Translations under genes and position numbers: made by a program
Shown: in pieces, positions 39,676-47,941 of the stretch
Position numbering within the stretch: position 1 is the first letter of the stretch
How the letters are laid out: every line of letters begins with the position of its first letter
The notes under the pieces: model-generated
What the model was told of the DNA's origin: nothing
The model's input: only the letters and a program-made list of their open reading frames with translations
Databases searched by the model: none
DNA from: Bryobacteraceae bacterium
GTDB taxonomy: Bacteria; Acidobacteriota; Terriglobia; Bryobacterales; Bryobacteraceae
Length of the DNA stretch: 64,000 nt
Direction of reading: 5' to 3'
Assembly: GCA_025928545.1 (NCBI GenBank)
Contig: JAICJH010000028.1
Coordinates: 1 to 64,000 of the forward strand

Positions 39676-40458
39676 ATGATGAATCGCTTCCTCTGTTTCA
39701 CCCTGTTGGGTATTGGCCTGTTCGCAACAGGTTGCTCGAAACCAGCGCCCGCTCCCGCCAAAACGGAAACGCCGAAAGCTGGAGCCCCTGTCGTTTATTA
39801 CAAGGTGGATCCCGCGACGGCGGGCACCGTAACCGGCAAGATACTCTTCACGGGAAAAGCGCCGGCGAAGAAGAAGATCGATCTTGACGAAGACCCGCAG
39901 TGCGCGAAGCTTCACAAGGAAGCGGTCTATGACGAATCCGTCAAGCTGGGCCGGAAGAACGCCCTGCAGAATGCCTTCGTTTATATCAAAAAGGGGTTGG
40001 AAGACAAGAAGTTCGAGCCGCCCTCCGAGCCTGTCGTGATCGATCAGCACGGGTGCGCGTTTGTGCCCCGCGTCATCGGAATGCAGACCGGACAGTCGCT
40101 CAAAGCCACCAATTCGGACCCGGTAACGCACAATATCCATCCACGGGCCAAAGTGAATCGCGAATGGAATCAGAACCAGCCGGAAGGGGCGGAGCCGGCG
40201 GTGCGTAAGTTCTCGCTGCCGGAGGTGATGATCCACGTGAAGTGCAATATTCATCCGTGGATGAAGGCATGGATCGGAGTAGTGGATAATCCATATTTCG
40301 CGGTTACGGGTGCGGACGGAAGTTTCGAGTTGAAGAATGTCCCGCCAGGGACTTATACGATCGAGGCCTGGCAGGAAGAGTTGGGTGTGCAGGAACAGCA
40401 AGTCACGGTGGCGGCGTCGGGAAAAGCCTCTGCTGAGTTCACGTTCAAGGGAGAATGA
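39676..40458 (+). CDS. Cupredoxin-like copper lipoprotein with carboxypeptidase-regulatory tail
   Basis: 260 residues with lipobox LFATGC (Cys20). Residues about 115-205 are a cupredoxin-like fold with copper ligands His152 (DPVTHNIHPR), Cys190, His193 and Met196 (MIHVKCNIHPWMKAWI), the type 1 pattern. Residues 205-260 resemble a carboxypeptidase regulatory domain (GADGSFELKNVPPGTYTIEAW). It probably moves electrons at the outer surface of the inner membrane or to the peroxidase. Its ATGA overlaps the next gene by 4 bases. Confidence 0.85.
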   Translation: MMNRFLCFTLLGIGLFATGCSKPAPAPAKTETPKAGAPVVYYKVDPATAGTVTGKILFTGKAPAKKKIDLDEDPQCAKLHKEAVYDESVKLGRKNALQNAFVYIKKGLEDKKFEPPSEPVVIDQHGCAFVPRVIGMQTGQSLKATNSDPVTHNIHPRAKVNREWNQNQPEGAEPAVRKFSLPEVMIHVKCNIHPWMKAWIGVVDNPYFAVTGADGSFELKNVPPGTYTIEAWQEELGVQEQQVTVAASGKASAEFTFKGE

Positions 40459-41504
40459 AATCCATGAGTTCAAAGTTGTATTTGTTGATTCCGGCATGCC
40501 TTGCTGTTTTTACTTCGGCCTGCTCCCAGAAGCCCGCCGGATCCGCCGGTTATCGCGTTTACGTCACGAACGAAACTTCCGGCGATCTGACCGTGATCGA
40601 CTCCTCCAATATGGAGGTCGTGGAGAATATCCACCTGGGCAAACGCCCGCGTGGCATCCATGTTAGCCCCGATAATAAATTGATCTACATCGCATTGAGC
40701 GGATCGCCGATCGGCGGCCCGAACGTGGATGAAAGCAAACTGCCGCCGCCGGATAAGAGCGCGGACGGAATCGGCGTTTTCGATATCGCGCAGAACAAGA
40801 TTGTGCGGACGATTAACGGTGGATCCGACCCCGAGAATTTCGCTGTGAGCAAAGACGGTAAGTGGATTTACGTTTCGAACGAAGACGACGAGGGCATCAG
40901 CTTTATCGACATCGACAAGGGCGAAAAGGCGTTGACCGTTAAGACCGGCGAGGAGCCGGAGGGCGTCACGCTGACCGCCGACGGGAAGTTCACATACAAC
41001 ACGAATGAGGCGGATGGAACTGTCTCGGTGATAGATACCGCCGCGCGAAGTCTGGTGAAGACGTTTAAAGTAGGCCGCCGGCCGCGCAGCATCATGATCA
41101 TGCCTGACGGCCAGCATGGCTATGTGAATGCCGAAAATGACGGGAATGTCTGCATCCTCGATCTTACGAAGAATGAGATGGTAGGCACAATCGAGCTCGG
41201 AACACCGGGAGAGGTCAAGCCGATGGGGCTTGCCATGTCGCCGGATGCGAAAAAGCTTTACGTCACGACGGGTAAAGGTAAGAAAGTATTTGTAATCGAC
41301 ACGGCCACCAACAAAGTGGACACGTCTTTTGAAGTGGGGCAGCGGCCCTGGGGAATCGCGATGGCTCCGGACGGCAAGACTCTGTTTACGGCGAACGGAC
41401 CCAGCCAGGATATTTCCATTGTGGATACTGCAACCAATACGGTGACTAAGAAAGTCAAAGGTACTGGAGGCCCCTGGGGCATCCAGATCGTGAGCAAGGA
41501 ATAG
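40455..41504 (+). CDS. YVTN beta-propeller repeat lipoprotein
   Basis: 349 residues with lipobox FTSACSQ. Six or seven repeats of the YVTN type are seen: YRVYVTNETSGDLTVIDSSN, WIYVSNEDDEGISFIDIDKG, FTYNTNEADGTVSVIDTAAR, GYVNAENDGNVCILDL, KLYVTTGKGKKVFVIDTATN, LFTANGPSQDISIVDTATN. Such propellers are found with copper or nitrite-reductase systems. The role here is unknown. Third gene in the redox operon. Confidence 0.88.
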   Translation: MKSMSSKLYLLIPACLAVFTSACSQKPAGSAGYRVYVTNETSGDLTVIDSSNMEVVENIHLGKRPRGIHVSPDNKLIYIALSGSPIGGPNVDESKLPPPDKSADGIGVFDIAQNKIVRTINGGSDPENFAVSKDGKWIYVSNEDDEGISFIDIDKGEKALTVKTGEEPEGVTLTADGKFTYNTNEADGTVSVIDTAARSLVKTFKVGRRPRSIMIMPDGQHGYVNAENDGNVCILDLTKNEMVGTIELGTPGEVKPMGLAMSPDAKKLYVTTGKGKKVFVIDTATNKVDTSFEVGQRPWGIAMAPDGKTLFTANGPSQDISIVDTATNTVTKKVKGTGGPWGIQIVSKE

Positions 41505-41507
41505 AAC

Positions 41508-42155
41508 ATGACGAAAAACCTTCATGCCGCACTGCTGAGCGTGGTTTTCCTGGTTGCTCCGGCGCTGCACGCGCAGGATGCGGCGGCGAATACCTGGGCG
41601 ATCTCAACCATCGACAGCTACGCCAATTTCACGGTGAAACACCTGGTGTTTACGACCGTGCGCGGTTCAATGGGCGGCATGAAGGGAACTGTTGTTTTCG
41701 ACCCGAAGGACCCGTCGAAAGATTCCGTGGAAGCGACGCTCGATGTGAGCACGTTCAGCACGAACAACGCGAAACGAGACGATCAGGTGAAGACGGATTT
41801 CTTCGAGGTGGCGAAGTCGCCGACGATCGCGTTCAAGTCGACGAAGGTTGTGGCCGCCGGTAAGGGGAAGCTCAAAGTCACAGGAAATCTGACTATCAAG
41901 GGAATTACAAAACAGGTGGTGTTGGATGTGGACGGCCCTTCGCCGCCGGTAAAGGATGCGCAGGGACGAACGAAGGTCGGAGTCGAGGCCACGACGAAGA
42001 TCAGTCGCAAGGATTTCGGAATCGTAGGGACGCAACTGGATGGCGCAGTGGAGGCTGGCGGAATCATCGTATCGGACGAAGTGAATCTGGAACTGGATAT
42101 CGAGATGCTGCCGCCGAGCCAGGCCAATATTGTGGGACCTGCCAAACCGAAGTAA
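41508..42155 (+). CDS. YceI family lipid/quinone-binding-like periplasmic protein
   Basis: 215 residues with signal peptide MTKNLHAALLSVVFLVAPALHA. The YceI lipocalin-like fold is indicated by WAISTIDSYANFTVKHLVFTTVRG, VFDPKDPSKDSVEATLDVSTFST, DFFEVAKSPTIAFKSTKV and GNLTIKGITKQVVLDV. The family binds long isoprenoids such as ubiquinone, linking it to electron transfer. Last gene of the operon. Confidence 0.94.
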   Translation: MTKNLHAALLSVVFLVAPALHAQDAAANTWAISTIDSYANFTVKHLVFTTVRGSMGGMKGTVVFDPKDPSKDSVEATLDVSTFSTNNAKRDDQVKTDFFEVAKSPTIAFKSTKVVAAGKGKLKVTGNLTIKGITKQVVLDVDGPSPPVKDAQGRTKVGVEATTKISRKDFGIVGTQLDGAVEAGGIIVSDEVNLELDIEMLPPSQANIVGPAKPK

Positions 42156-42168
42156 AGATTCGAGGCGC

Positions 42169-42199
42169 AAAAAAAACCGGGACCCGAAGGCCCCGGTTT
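42169..42199 (-). terminator. Rho-independent terminator
   Basis: Read on the minus strand, AAACCGGG pairs with CCCGGTTT over a loop containing a second CC/GG pair closed by a TTCG tetraloop, and the right arm runs into eight T residues. This fits an intrinsic terminator for transcripts from the minus strand (the frameshifted gene and pruA). The same hairpin also ends the plus-strand redox operon, but no U-tract follows on that strand. Confidence 0.75.
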
Positions 42200-42291
42200 G
42201 GAGCGGATGCTAAGTCCGCGCCGCGTCGATCAGATTTGAACCTGTAATTGAAATTTCCTGGTCCCCTTCTCAACGGGGTGATTTCATCGTA

Positions 42292-42866
42292 TCATTGCCG
42301 CCGCTTCAGTTCCTCCAGCGCTTTAGTAAAGATCGTCGCGAGATCGCCCGGAGTTCTGCCGGGGAACCGGAACGAGGTATTTCTGCCACGGCCGCTCAAC
42401 ACGAGCGTATCGCCACAATAATCCGCATTCAGTTCGTGGTACTTGTTCCAGGGCCAGTCGTACAAGGGCCAGAATTCCTTTGCTCCCATGCATCCGTTCG
42501 GCACCTGTGCTGCCGAATGGCGTCGGCTATCTCGATCAAGGCGTCGCGGGTGCGCCGGGCGGCTTCCTCGTCGAGATAGATCTTGTCTCTTGTCACGCCG
42601 CTCTCTCCGCCGTCGCCGTTCTCTCGAGCTGACAAGTCGACGACGAGGCCGCTGATCTGACGGCCGCCGTCCACCAGCGCGACTGCAGTGAACGTCGCCT
42701 GAATGGCGGAATACTGCAGGTGTCCGACCTCGACGGACCACGCGGTGCGGATGCCAGTCACGGTGGCGAATGCTTCCATCGGTGACGGTTCGGTACCTAC
42801 AGGTGCCGACTGCGACCACGCTGTTGTCCCGAACAGCAGGCAGAGCCAAACAGAGCTTCGTATCAT
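42292..42866 (-). pseudogene. Exported protein gene broken by a frameshift
   Basis: The N-terminal frame starts at 42866 with a signal peptide (MIRSSVWLCLLFGTTAWSQ), runs through AVALVDGGRQISGLVVDLS, DKIYLDEEAARRTRDAL and IEIADAIRQH, then turns to unconvincing sequence and ends at 42429. A second frame, offset by one base, begins to look coding at about GCMGAKEFWPLYDWPWNKYHEL and goes on to FRFPGRTPGDLATIFTKALEELKRRQ, ending at 42292. Together they read as one protein of about 190 residues, broken by loss of one base (or gain of two) between about 42470 and 42530. It may be a true pseudogene or a sequencing error. No family is recognised. Confidence 0.6.
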
Positions 42867-42911
42867 AAACCCTCCTCGAATGGGACGAATTGGCCGCTCC
42901 TTTTCTTCCCG

Positions 42912-44465
42912 TTACGTGAGTTTCTCCGCGATGGACTTTCCCTGTAAGAAGAGCAGCAGGTAATCCGGGCCACCGGCTTTGGAGTCCGTGCCCGACATGT
43001 TGAAGCCGCCGAACGGATGGGCACCGACCATCGCTCCCGTGCATTTGCGGTTGATGTACATGTTGCCTACAAAGAACTCCTCGCGGGCGCGGGCGACGTG
43101 GGCCGCGTTGTTCGAGTAGATTGCTCCCGTCAGGCCGTATTGCGAATCGTTGGCCATGGAGAGCGCGTGATCGAAATCGCGGGCTTTGGCGACGGCGAGC
43201 ACCGGGCCGAAAATTTCCTCCTGGAAGATGCGGGATTTCGATTCGACATCCACGATTACGGTTGGAGGAATGTAGTGGCCTTCCGCGGGAACGGCGCTGT
43301 CGCCAACCAGCACGCGGCCTTCATTCTTACCGACAGCGATGTAATCCAGGATCGTCTTTCTGGCGCCCGCGCTGATTACCGGCCCCATCGCTTTCGCAGG
43401 ATCTTCCGGGGAACCGACGGCGATCTTTTCGGTGCGCGCCTTCAGTTTTTCAACGAAGGAATCGTAAACGCGTTGATGCACAATCGCGCGCGAACAAGCG
43501 GAGCACTTCTGGCCCTGATAACCAAAGGCGGAAGCTGCGACACCTTCCACAGCCGAATCCAGGTTGCAGTCGTCGTCCACGATGATGGCGTCTTTGCCTC
43601 CCATTTCGGCGACAATGCGCTTGATCCAGATCTGGCCAGGCTGGGGGCGGGCTGCGAGTTCGTTGATGCGCAGGCCAACATCGCGCGAACCCGTGAATGA
43701 AACGAAGCGCGTTTTCGGATGCTGCACCAGGATGTCGCCTACAGCGCTGCCACTGCCAGGGAGAAAAGAGAATGACTCCGGCGGGAAGCCGGCCTCGAGA
43801 AGAGTTTCGGCGAAGATTGCGCCGACGGTGGGAGTTTCGCTCGATGGTTTGATGACGACGGTGTTGCCGGTGACGAGAGCCGCGACAGCCATGCCACAAA
43901 GGATGGCGAGCGAAAAATTCCATGGTGGAATTACTACACCGACACCCAGAGGCAGGTAGCGGAATTCGTCGCGTTCACCGGGCATCTGGACGACTGACGG
44001 AGGCGCACTCAGGCGCACCATTTCCCGCGCATAGTATTCGCAAAAATCAATAGCTTCGGCGGTTTCGGCTTCGGCCTCGATCCAGGTCTTTCCGGCCTCA
44101 AGCACCAGCCACGCGTCGAAATCGAGTTTACGTTCGCGAATCAGTTCGGCCATGCGGACCAACATCCGAACGCGGTCGGCGGCGGGAGTACGGCTCCATT
44201 GAGAGAAATTCGCGTAGGCGGTTTCGATGGCGCGCGCCGCCAGCTCCGGCGTGGCTTTGGCATGGGTACCGATGATTTCGTTTGGATTGGCAGGGTTGAC
44301 TGAAGTGAGTTTGCCGGCAGTGTCAATACGCTCGCCCGCGAGGATGAGGCTATAGCTGCGACCCAGTTGATTTCGTACGCGGGCCAGGGCCGCCTGCATG
44401 GCGGCGCGGTTCTCCGGGGTACTGAAGTCGGTGTAAAGTTCATTGCGGAAGGCCGGGAGGTTCAC
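42912..44465 (-). CDS. pruA: L-glutamate gamma-semialdehyde dehydrogenase (1-pyrroline-5-carboxylate dehydrogenase)
   Basis: 517 residues, the length of the single-function RocA/PruA enzyme. Aldehyde dehydrogenase motifs: GVVIPPWNFSLA, TVVIKPSSETP, FTGSRDVG, the catalytic Glu in AEMGGKDAI, and the catalytic Cys in YQGQKCSACSR, followed by EEIFGPVLAV and GPDYLLLFLQGK. It oxidises glutamate semialdehyde to glutamate with NAD+ in the last step of proline catabolism. No prodh gene is adjacent. It lies 45 bases upstream (minus) of the frameshifted gene. Confidence 0.93.
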   Translation of the reverse strand: MNLPAFRNELYTDFSTPENRAAMQAALARVRNQLGRSYSLILAGERIDTAGKLTSVNPANPNEIIGTHAKATPELAARAIETAYANFSQWSRTPAADRVRMLVRMAELIRERKLDFDAWLVLEAGKTWIEAEAETAEAIDFCEYYAREMVRLSAPPSVVQMPGERDEFRYLPLGVGVVIPPWNFSLAILCGMAVAALVTGNTVVIKPSSETPTVGAIFAETLLEAGFPPESFSFLPGSGSAVGDILVQHPKTRFVSFTGSRDVGLRINELAARPQPGQIWIKRIVAEMGGKDAIIVDDDCNLDSAVEGVAASAFGYQGQKCSACSRAIVHQRVYDSFVEKLKARTEKIAVGSPEDPAKAMGPVISAGARKTILDYIAVGKNEGRVLVGDSAVPAEGHYIPPTVIVDVESKSRIFQEEIFGPVLAVAKARDFDHALSMANDSQYGLTGAIYSNNAAHVARAREEFFVGNMYINRKCTGAMVGAHPFGGFNMSGTDSKAGGPDYLLLFLQGKSIAEKLT

Positions 44466-44490
44466 GCTTCGATCATCGCATTTCCCGCGA

Positions 44491-44916
44491 TTACGGGTTA
44501 GGGAGGCTGCGCTGGATGGCTCCGATCAGCGCGGTAACGGCGGCCTGCGAGGCGGCTTCGTTCCATTGCGCCACCGCCAGGTAAACGCCCTTCTGGAACT
44601 TGACCTGGCGGCCCGACGATTGCATACGCTGAGCGGCCTCGAACGCGCTGGACGACCCGCGGTAGCCGCACACCCAGACGGTCGCGGCGCCTTCTCCCGC
44701 GTAATCGGCTTTCCAGCAAACCGGCGGCGTGGTTGCGGCCGGCAAATGGTCGGGCGGCTGCGAGACGTCCATCTTTTGCAGCTTCCAGCCAGGGGAGACA
44801 GAGATCGGGAGATCCGGCTTCGATGCATCCCCCGGGGTGCACCCCAGGATGCAGGCGGCGAGCAGCGCAGTTATGAATAGTAGACTGGAAGTTCCTCGTC
44901 GCCGGGTCACGTTCAC
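44491..44916 (-). CDS. Lipoprotein of unknown function
   Basis: 141 residues with a lipobox (AACILGC). The mature part is short and polar (PISVSPGWKLQKMDVSQPP, YAGEGAATVWVCGYRGSSSAFEAAQRM, VYLAVAQWN). It resembles small acidobacterial envelope proteins, but I recognise no family. It lies 25 bases before pruA on the same strand. Confidence 0.65.
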   Translation of the reverse strand: MNVTRRRGTSSLLFITALLAACILGCTPGDASKPDLPISVSPGWKLQKMDVSQPPDHLPAATTPPVCWKADYAGEGAATVWVCGYRGSSSAFEAAQRMQSSGRQVKFQKGVYLAVAQWNEAASQAAVTALIGAIQRSLPNP

Positions 44917-44944
44917 AGCGTACCAACCCGCTCCGAATTATCGA

Positions 44945-45085
44945 ATGGCAAAATATAAGGCCTTTAAGAAAAAGCAGGATCTGCCGCCGCAGGTCAGACC
45001 GGGCGCTCCGTGCCTGGTGATTGTGGCGATCGCGATCCTGCTGGTTGTATTAGCGATGTACTTTGCGATGAAAAATGCGGGCTGA
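44945..45085 (+). CDS. Small single-helix membrane protein overlapping rph
   Basis: 46 residues from ATG at 44945. A basic, Lys-rich start ([16 protein letters not shown]) is followed by one strong membrane helix ([20 protein letters not shown]). The stop is 10 bases inside rph, a coupling common in real operons. It is too short for a family call; the orientation rule (positive side in the cytoplasm) is clear. Role unknown. Confidence 0.6.
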   Translation: MAKYKAFKKKQDLPPQVRPGAPCLVIVAIAILLVVLAMYFAMKNAG

Positions 45086-45794
45086 TTCCAGACAGACAAA
45101 CGAACTTCGTGCCGTCACGATTGTTCCCGGGTACCTGAAGACGGCGGAAGGTTCGGCGCTGATCACCGTGGGCAATACCCAGGTATTGTGCGCGGCCAGC
45201 GTGGAGAGCTCAGTGCCCGCATTCCTGCGCAACTCCGGAAAGGGCTGGGTCACGGCCGAGTATGCGATGCTGCCGCGCGCGACGGGCACGCGCACGCCGC
45301 GTGAAGTCACCAAGGGCCGCGCCAGCGGACGCACGCACGAAATCCAGAGACTGATCGGGCGCTCGCTGCGGGCCGTGATCGATCTGCAGTCGCTGGGCGA
45401 ACGGTCGATCTTCATCGATTGCGACGTGCTGCAGGCCGATGGCGGAACACGCGTGGCGTCCATTACAGGCGCGTACGTGGCGCTGGCGCTTGCGGTGAAG
45501 CAGATGGTGGGTTACAAGATGCTTCAGCGGTCGCCGCTGACGGGCATGGTTGCCGCGATCAGCGTGGGAATTCTGAAGGGCGAAGCTCTGCTCGATCTGA
45601 ATTACGAGGAAGACTCGCGCGCCGAAGTGGATGCCAACATCGTGATGACCGATGGCGGGCGTTTTGTGGAGTTTCAGGCCACGGCCGAGAACAAAAGTTT
45701 CGATGATGAACAGATGAACCAGATGCGGGATCTCGCGCGTGAAGGCATTGCGAAACTGATCACCGCACAAAAGGCCGTCATTCAGGCCGCATGA
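45075..45794 (+). CDS. rph: Ribonuclease PH
   Basis: 239 residues, the usual length. Family marks are [66 protein letters not shown] and [19 protein letters not shown]. It trims the 3' ends of tRNA by phosphorolysis. Its ATGA overlaps rdgB by 4 bases, a conserved bacterial pair. Confidence 0.96.
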   Translation: MRADSRQTNELRAVTIVPGYLKTAEGSALITVGNTQVLCAASVESSVPAFLRNSGKGWVTAEYAMLPRATGTRTPREVTKGRASGRTHEIQRLIGRSLRAVIDLQSLGERSIFIDCDVLQADGGTRVASITGAYVALALAVKQMVGYKMLQRSPLTGMVAAISVGILKGEALLDLNYEEDSRAEVDANIVMTDGGRFVEFQATAENKSFDDEQMNQMRDLAREGIAKLITAQKAVIQAA

Positions 45795-46384
45795 AGATCT
45801 GGTGCGCGACAGGGAATCCCGGGAAGCTGCGGGAGTTTCATCTTGCCGGTGAATTGCTCGGCATTGACGTAGAAGCGCTGCCCGATTTGAAATCTATTCC
45901 GGCTCCGGAAGAAACCGGCGCGACGTTTGAAGAGAATGCGGGGCTGAAGGCTGCCTACTATAGCCGCTTTGCGACTGGGTTGTTGTTCGCGGACGATTCC
46001 GGGCTCGTGGTGGATGCACTGAATGGCGAGCCGGGAGTTTATTCGGCCCGATATGCGGGGGCGCACGCGACCGATGAGGCCAATAATCGTTTGGTGCTGG
46101 AGCGGTTGGGGGATAATCCGAATCGCTCCGCACGATTCGTTTGCGCTATTGCGATTGCGCAGGGCGGGGACGTCGTAGAAACCTTCCGGGGCGAGGTTGA
46201 GGGCGAGATGCTGAAAGAAGCGCGTGGGCCGGGGGGATTTGGCTACGATCCGCTTTTTTATTACCCTCCGTTCGGATGCTCGTTCGGTGAAGTGGAAGGA
46301 GAGCGGAAGTTCGCGGTGAGCCATCGCGGCAATGCCGTTCGGGCCATGCTGGCTTATTTGGCTAAGAGCCAGCGTCAGGGCTGA
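45791..46384 (+). CDS. rdgB: Non-canonical purine NTP pyrophosphatase (RdgB/HAM1)
   Basis: 197 residues. The signature [11 protein letters not shown] opens the chain; [29 protein letters not shown] and [15 protein letters not shown] follow. It hydrolyses ITP, dITP and XTP to monophosphates, keeping them out of nucleic acids. Its last 10 bases overlap the convergent exported-protein gene. Confidence 0.96.
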   Translation: MKIWCATGNPGKLREFHLAGELLGIDVEALPDLKSIPAPEETGATFEENAGLKAAYYSRFATGLLFADDSGLVVDALNGEPGVYSARYAGAHATDEANNRLVLERLGDNPNRSARFVCAIAIAQGGDVVETFRGEVEGEMLKEARGPGGFGYDPLFYYPPFGCSFGEVEGERKFAVSHRGNAVRAMLAYLAKSQRQG

Positions 46385-47865
46385 GTGACGATTATGGTGA
46401 CTGGCCCCTTTTCATCCACTACGGTGTAACCGGCCGGAATTTCAAACAGCGAGATATCGGGTTCTTCGGTGCTGATGTGAGTTAATCGGATGACCGAATT
46501 CTGAGTCACTGTGTTTGTTTTCCCGAGGACTATGACCCGCAGTTGAGGAGAGTACCAGCTTTCGGTGGTCTCGACCAACTCGCGGTCGTTGTTGTTGGCG
46601 CCGGCGGGTGTCCGAAAGGTCTGGAGAGTGCCCGAAACTTTGAGCCCTTCCATGACTTGTTCACCCAGATCACTCGTGGATTCGGTGCTTTGGGGACGGT
46701 TAACCGGTGGCACCAGCGGTGAGGGTGGATTCGTGTCCGGCCTGGGCAGCGGGAAACGATGTGCGACGTGGTGAACCGGATCGAGAATTATTTCCACGTC
46801 GTCCACCGGGTCGTCGATCCGAGGAAAAACAGGAGCTGGTTCCGTATCGCCTTCAAGGGCTGTTTGACGGCGGTCTATGCGCGTTCGGCCCGATGAATCG
46901 CGATAGAGTTTCACGACGGGTTCCTTATAGACGGGTGACCGCGGAACTTGAAGATTACTTGAGCTTTCGAAGGTTTGCTCCGCTGAGTAGGGGACCTCGT
47001 GAACTACGTAATCGCTGTACTGGCGTGGGACGATCGTGCTGGTGTACTGGAAACCATTGGCGGTCCGACGGCCGCTCCAACCCGAAGCGGTGGGCTGAGT
47101 TGGTTGCCCATCGACGATCTTCCATCCATCGGGAACGCGGAACAGCGATGGGTCGGGTTCGGCGGCGCTGATGTTCAGCCAAACATCGGCTCTTCCGCCC
47201 ACTGGACTGACGCTCTTATTGAGGACGGCCCCGTTCACGTAAGGCCATACCCAAGTCTCATTGGTGAGGGTAAACCCGTTAAGGGTTGTTGTCGTCCTGG
47301 TGCCGTCGACGGTGACACCCTGAAAGGAGTGAGTGCCCAGGCTTTCTTTCTTTGACGTGATGGCAGGATTCGGAGCACTGGCCAGCGAAGCCCCATCCGG
47401 GGGGATCACCGGTTTCAGCGGATGGAAGCGCCAGGCCAACTGGTTCACCATGTCCAGATCGTACTCGATTTCCGCCGCGGGATCGAGAATTCTAACCGTG
47501 GCGGGGGCGGGCTTGCCGTCCGGTCCCGCGAAGAAGAAATTTGACTCCAGCCGCATCGTGCCGGCTGAGTCCCGGTAATCGACTGCGATGGAAGGCGCGG
47601 AGCAAAGGCGCGTTCCGTCCACGCTAACCTTCAATTCCTGGCTGACGCGCCGGGCCGAATAGGGCTTGCCGGTAATGGCCGTGGGGCTCGGAAACGGCTG
47701 GGGTTGTTTGAGAATCTGAGTGGCGCGAAGACTAGCGGCGCTCTGCAAAACAACAGGCGTGTAGCTACTGCAGAGGACGTCATCGCCGGGGCCGTTCACG
47801 GTTTGCGCATGTGAACAGACAACGCCGAGAACCATCAGCGATAAAGTGAGCGGCGCAGTTCGCAT
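46375..47865 (-). CDS. Exported protein with duplicated domain, function unknown
   Basis: 496 residues from ATG at 47865 (MRTAPLTLSLMVLGVVCSHAQ is the signal peptide; an upstream in-frame ATG at 47943 would put a basic stretch in front). Two similar modules are seen: GVTVDGTRTTTTLNG...PDPSLFRVPDGWKIVD and GLKVSGTLQTFRTPAG...PDISLFEIPAGYTVVD, each after a Pro-rich stretch. The shared end DxSLFxxPxGxxxVD marks a repeated unit of about 80-90 residues. No catalytic motif is seen. It is convergent with rdgB (10-base overlap) and divergent from the purine permease. Confidence 0.75.
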   Translation of the reverse strand: MRTAPLTLSLMVLGVVCSHAQTVNGPGDDVLCSSYTPVVLQSAASLRATQILKQPQPFPSPTAITGKPYSARRVSQELKVSVDGTRLCSAPSIAVDYRDSAGTMRLESNFFFAGPDGKPAPATVRILDPAAEIEYDLDMVNQLAWRFHPLKPVIPPDGASLASAPNPAITSKKESLGTHSFQGVTVDGTRTTTTLNGFTLTNETWVWPYVNGAVLNKSVSPVGGRADVWLNISAAEPDPSLFRVPDGWKIVDGQPTQPTASGWSGRRTANGFQYTSTIVPRQYSDYVVHEVPYSAEQTFESSSNLQVPRSPVYKEPVVKLYRDSSGRTRIDRRQTALEGDTEPAPVFPRIDDPVDDVEIILDPVHHVAHRFPLPRPDTNPPSPLVPPVNRPQSTESTSDLGEQVMEGLKVSGTLQTFRTPAGANNNDRELVETTESWYSPQLRVIVLGKTNTVTQNSVIRLTHISTEEPDISLFEIPAGYTVVDEKGPVTIIVTQP

Positions 47866-47941
47866 TTTTTGGGAAACCCGCAATAATTGTAACCGAAATT
47901 TCGTCAGCGTCTGCAATAATGAGCGAACACGTTCCAACCGC

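Noticed and set aside
42195-42260. Possible tRNA on the minus strand, because of GGTTCAAATC like a T-loop
   Set aside because: The T-stem pairs in only 2-3 of 5 positions and no acceptor-stem partner or D-loop could be found upstream; reported only as a structured region.
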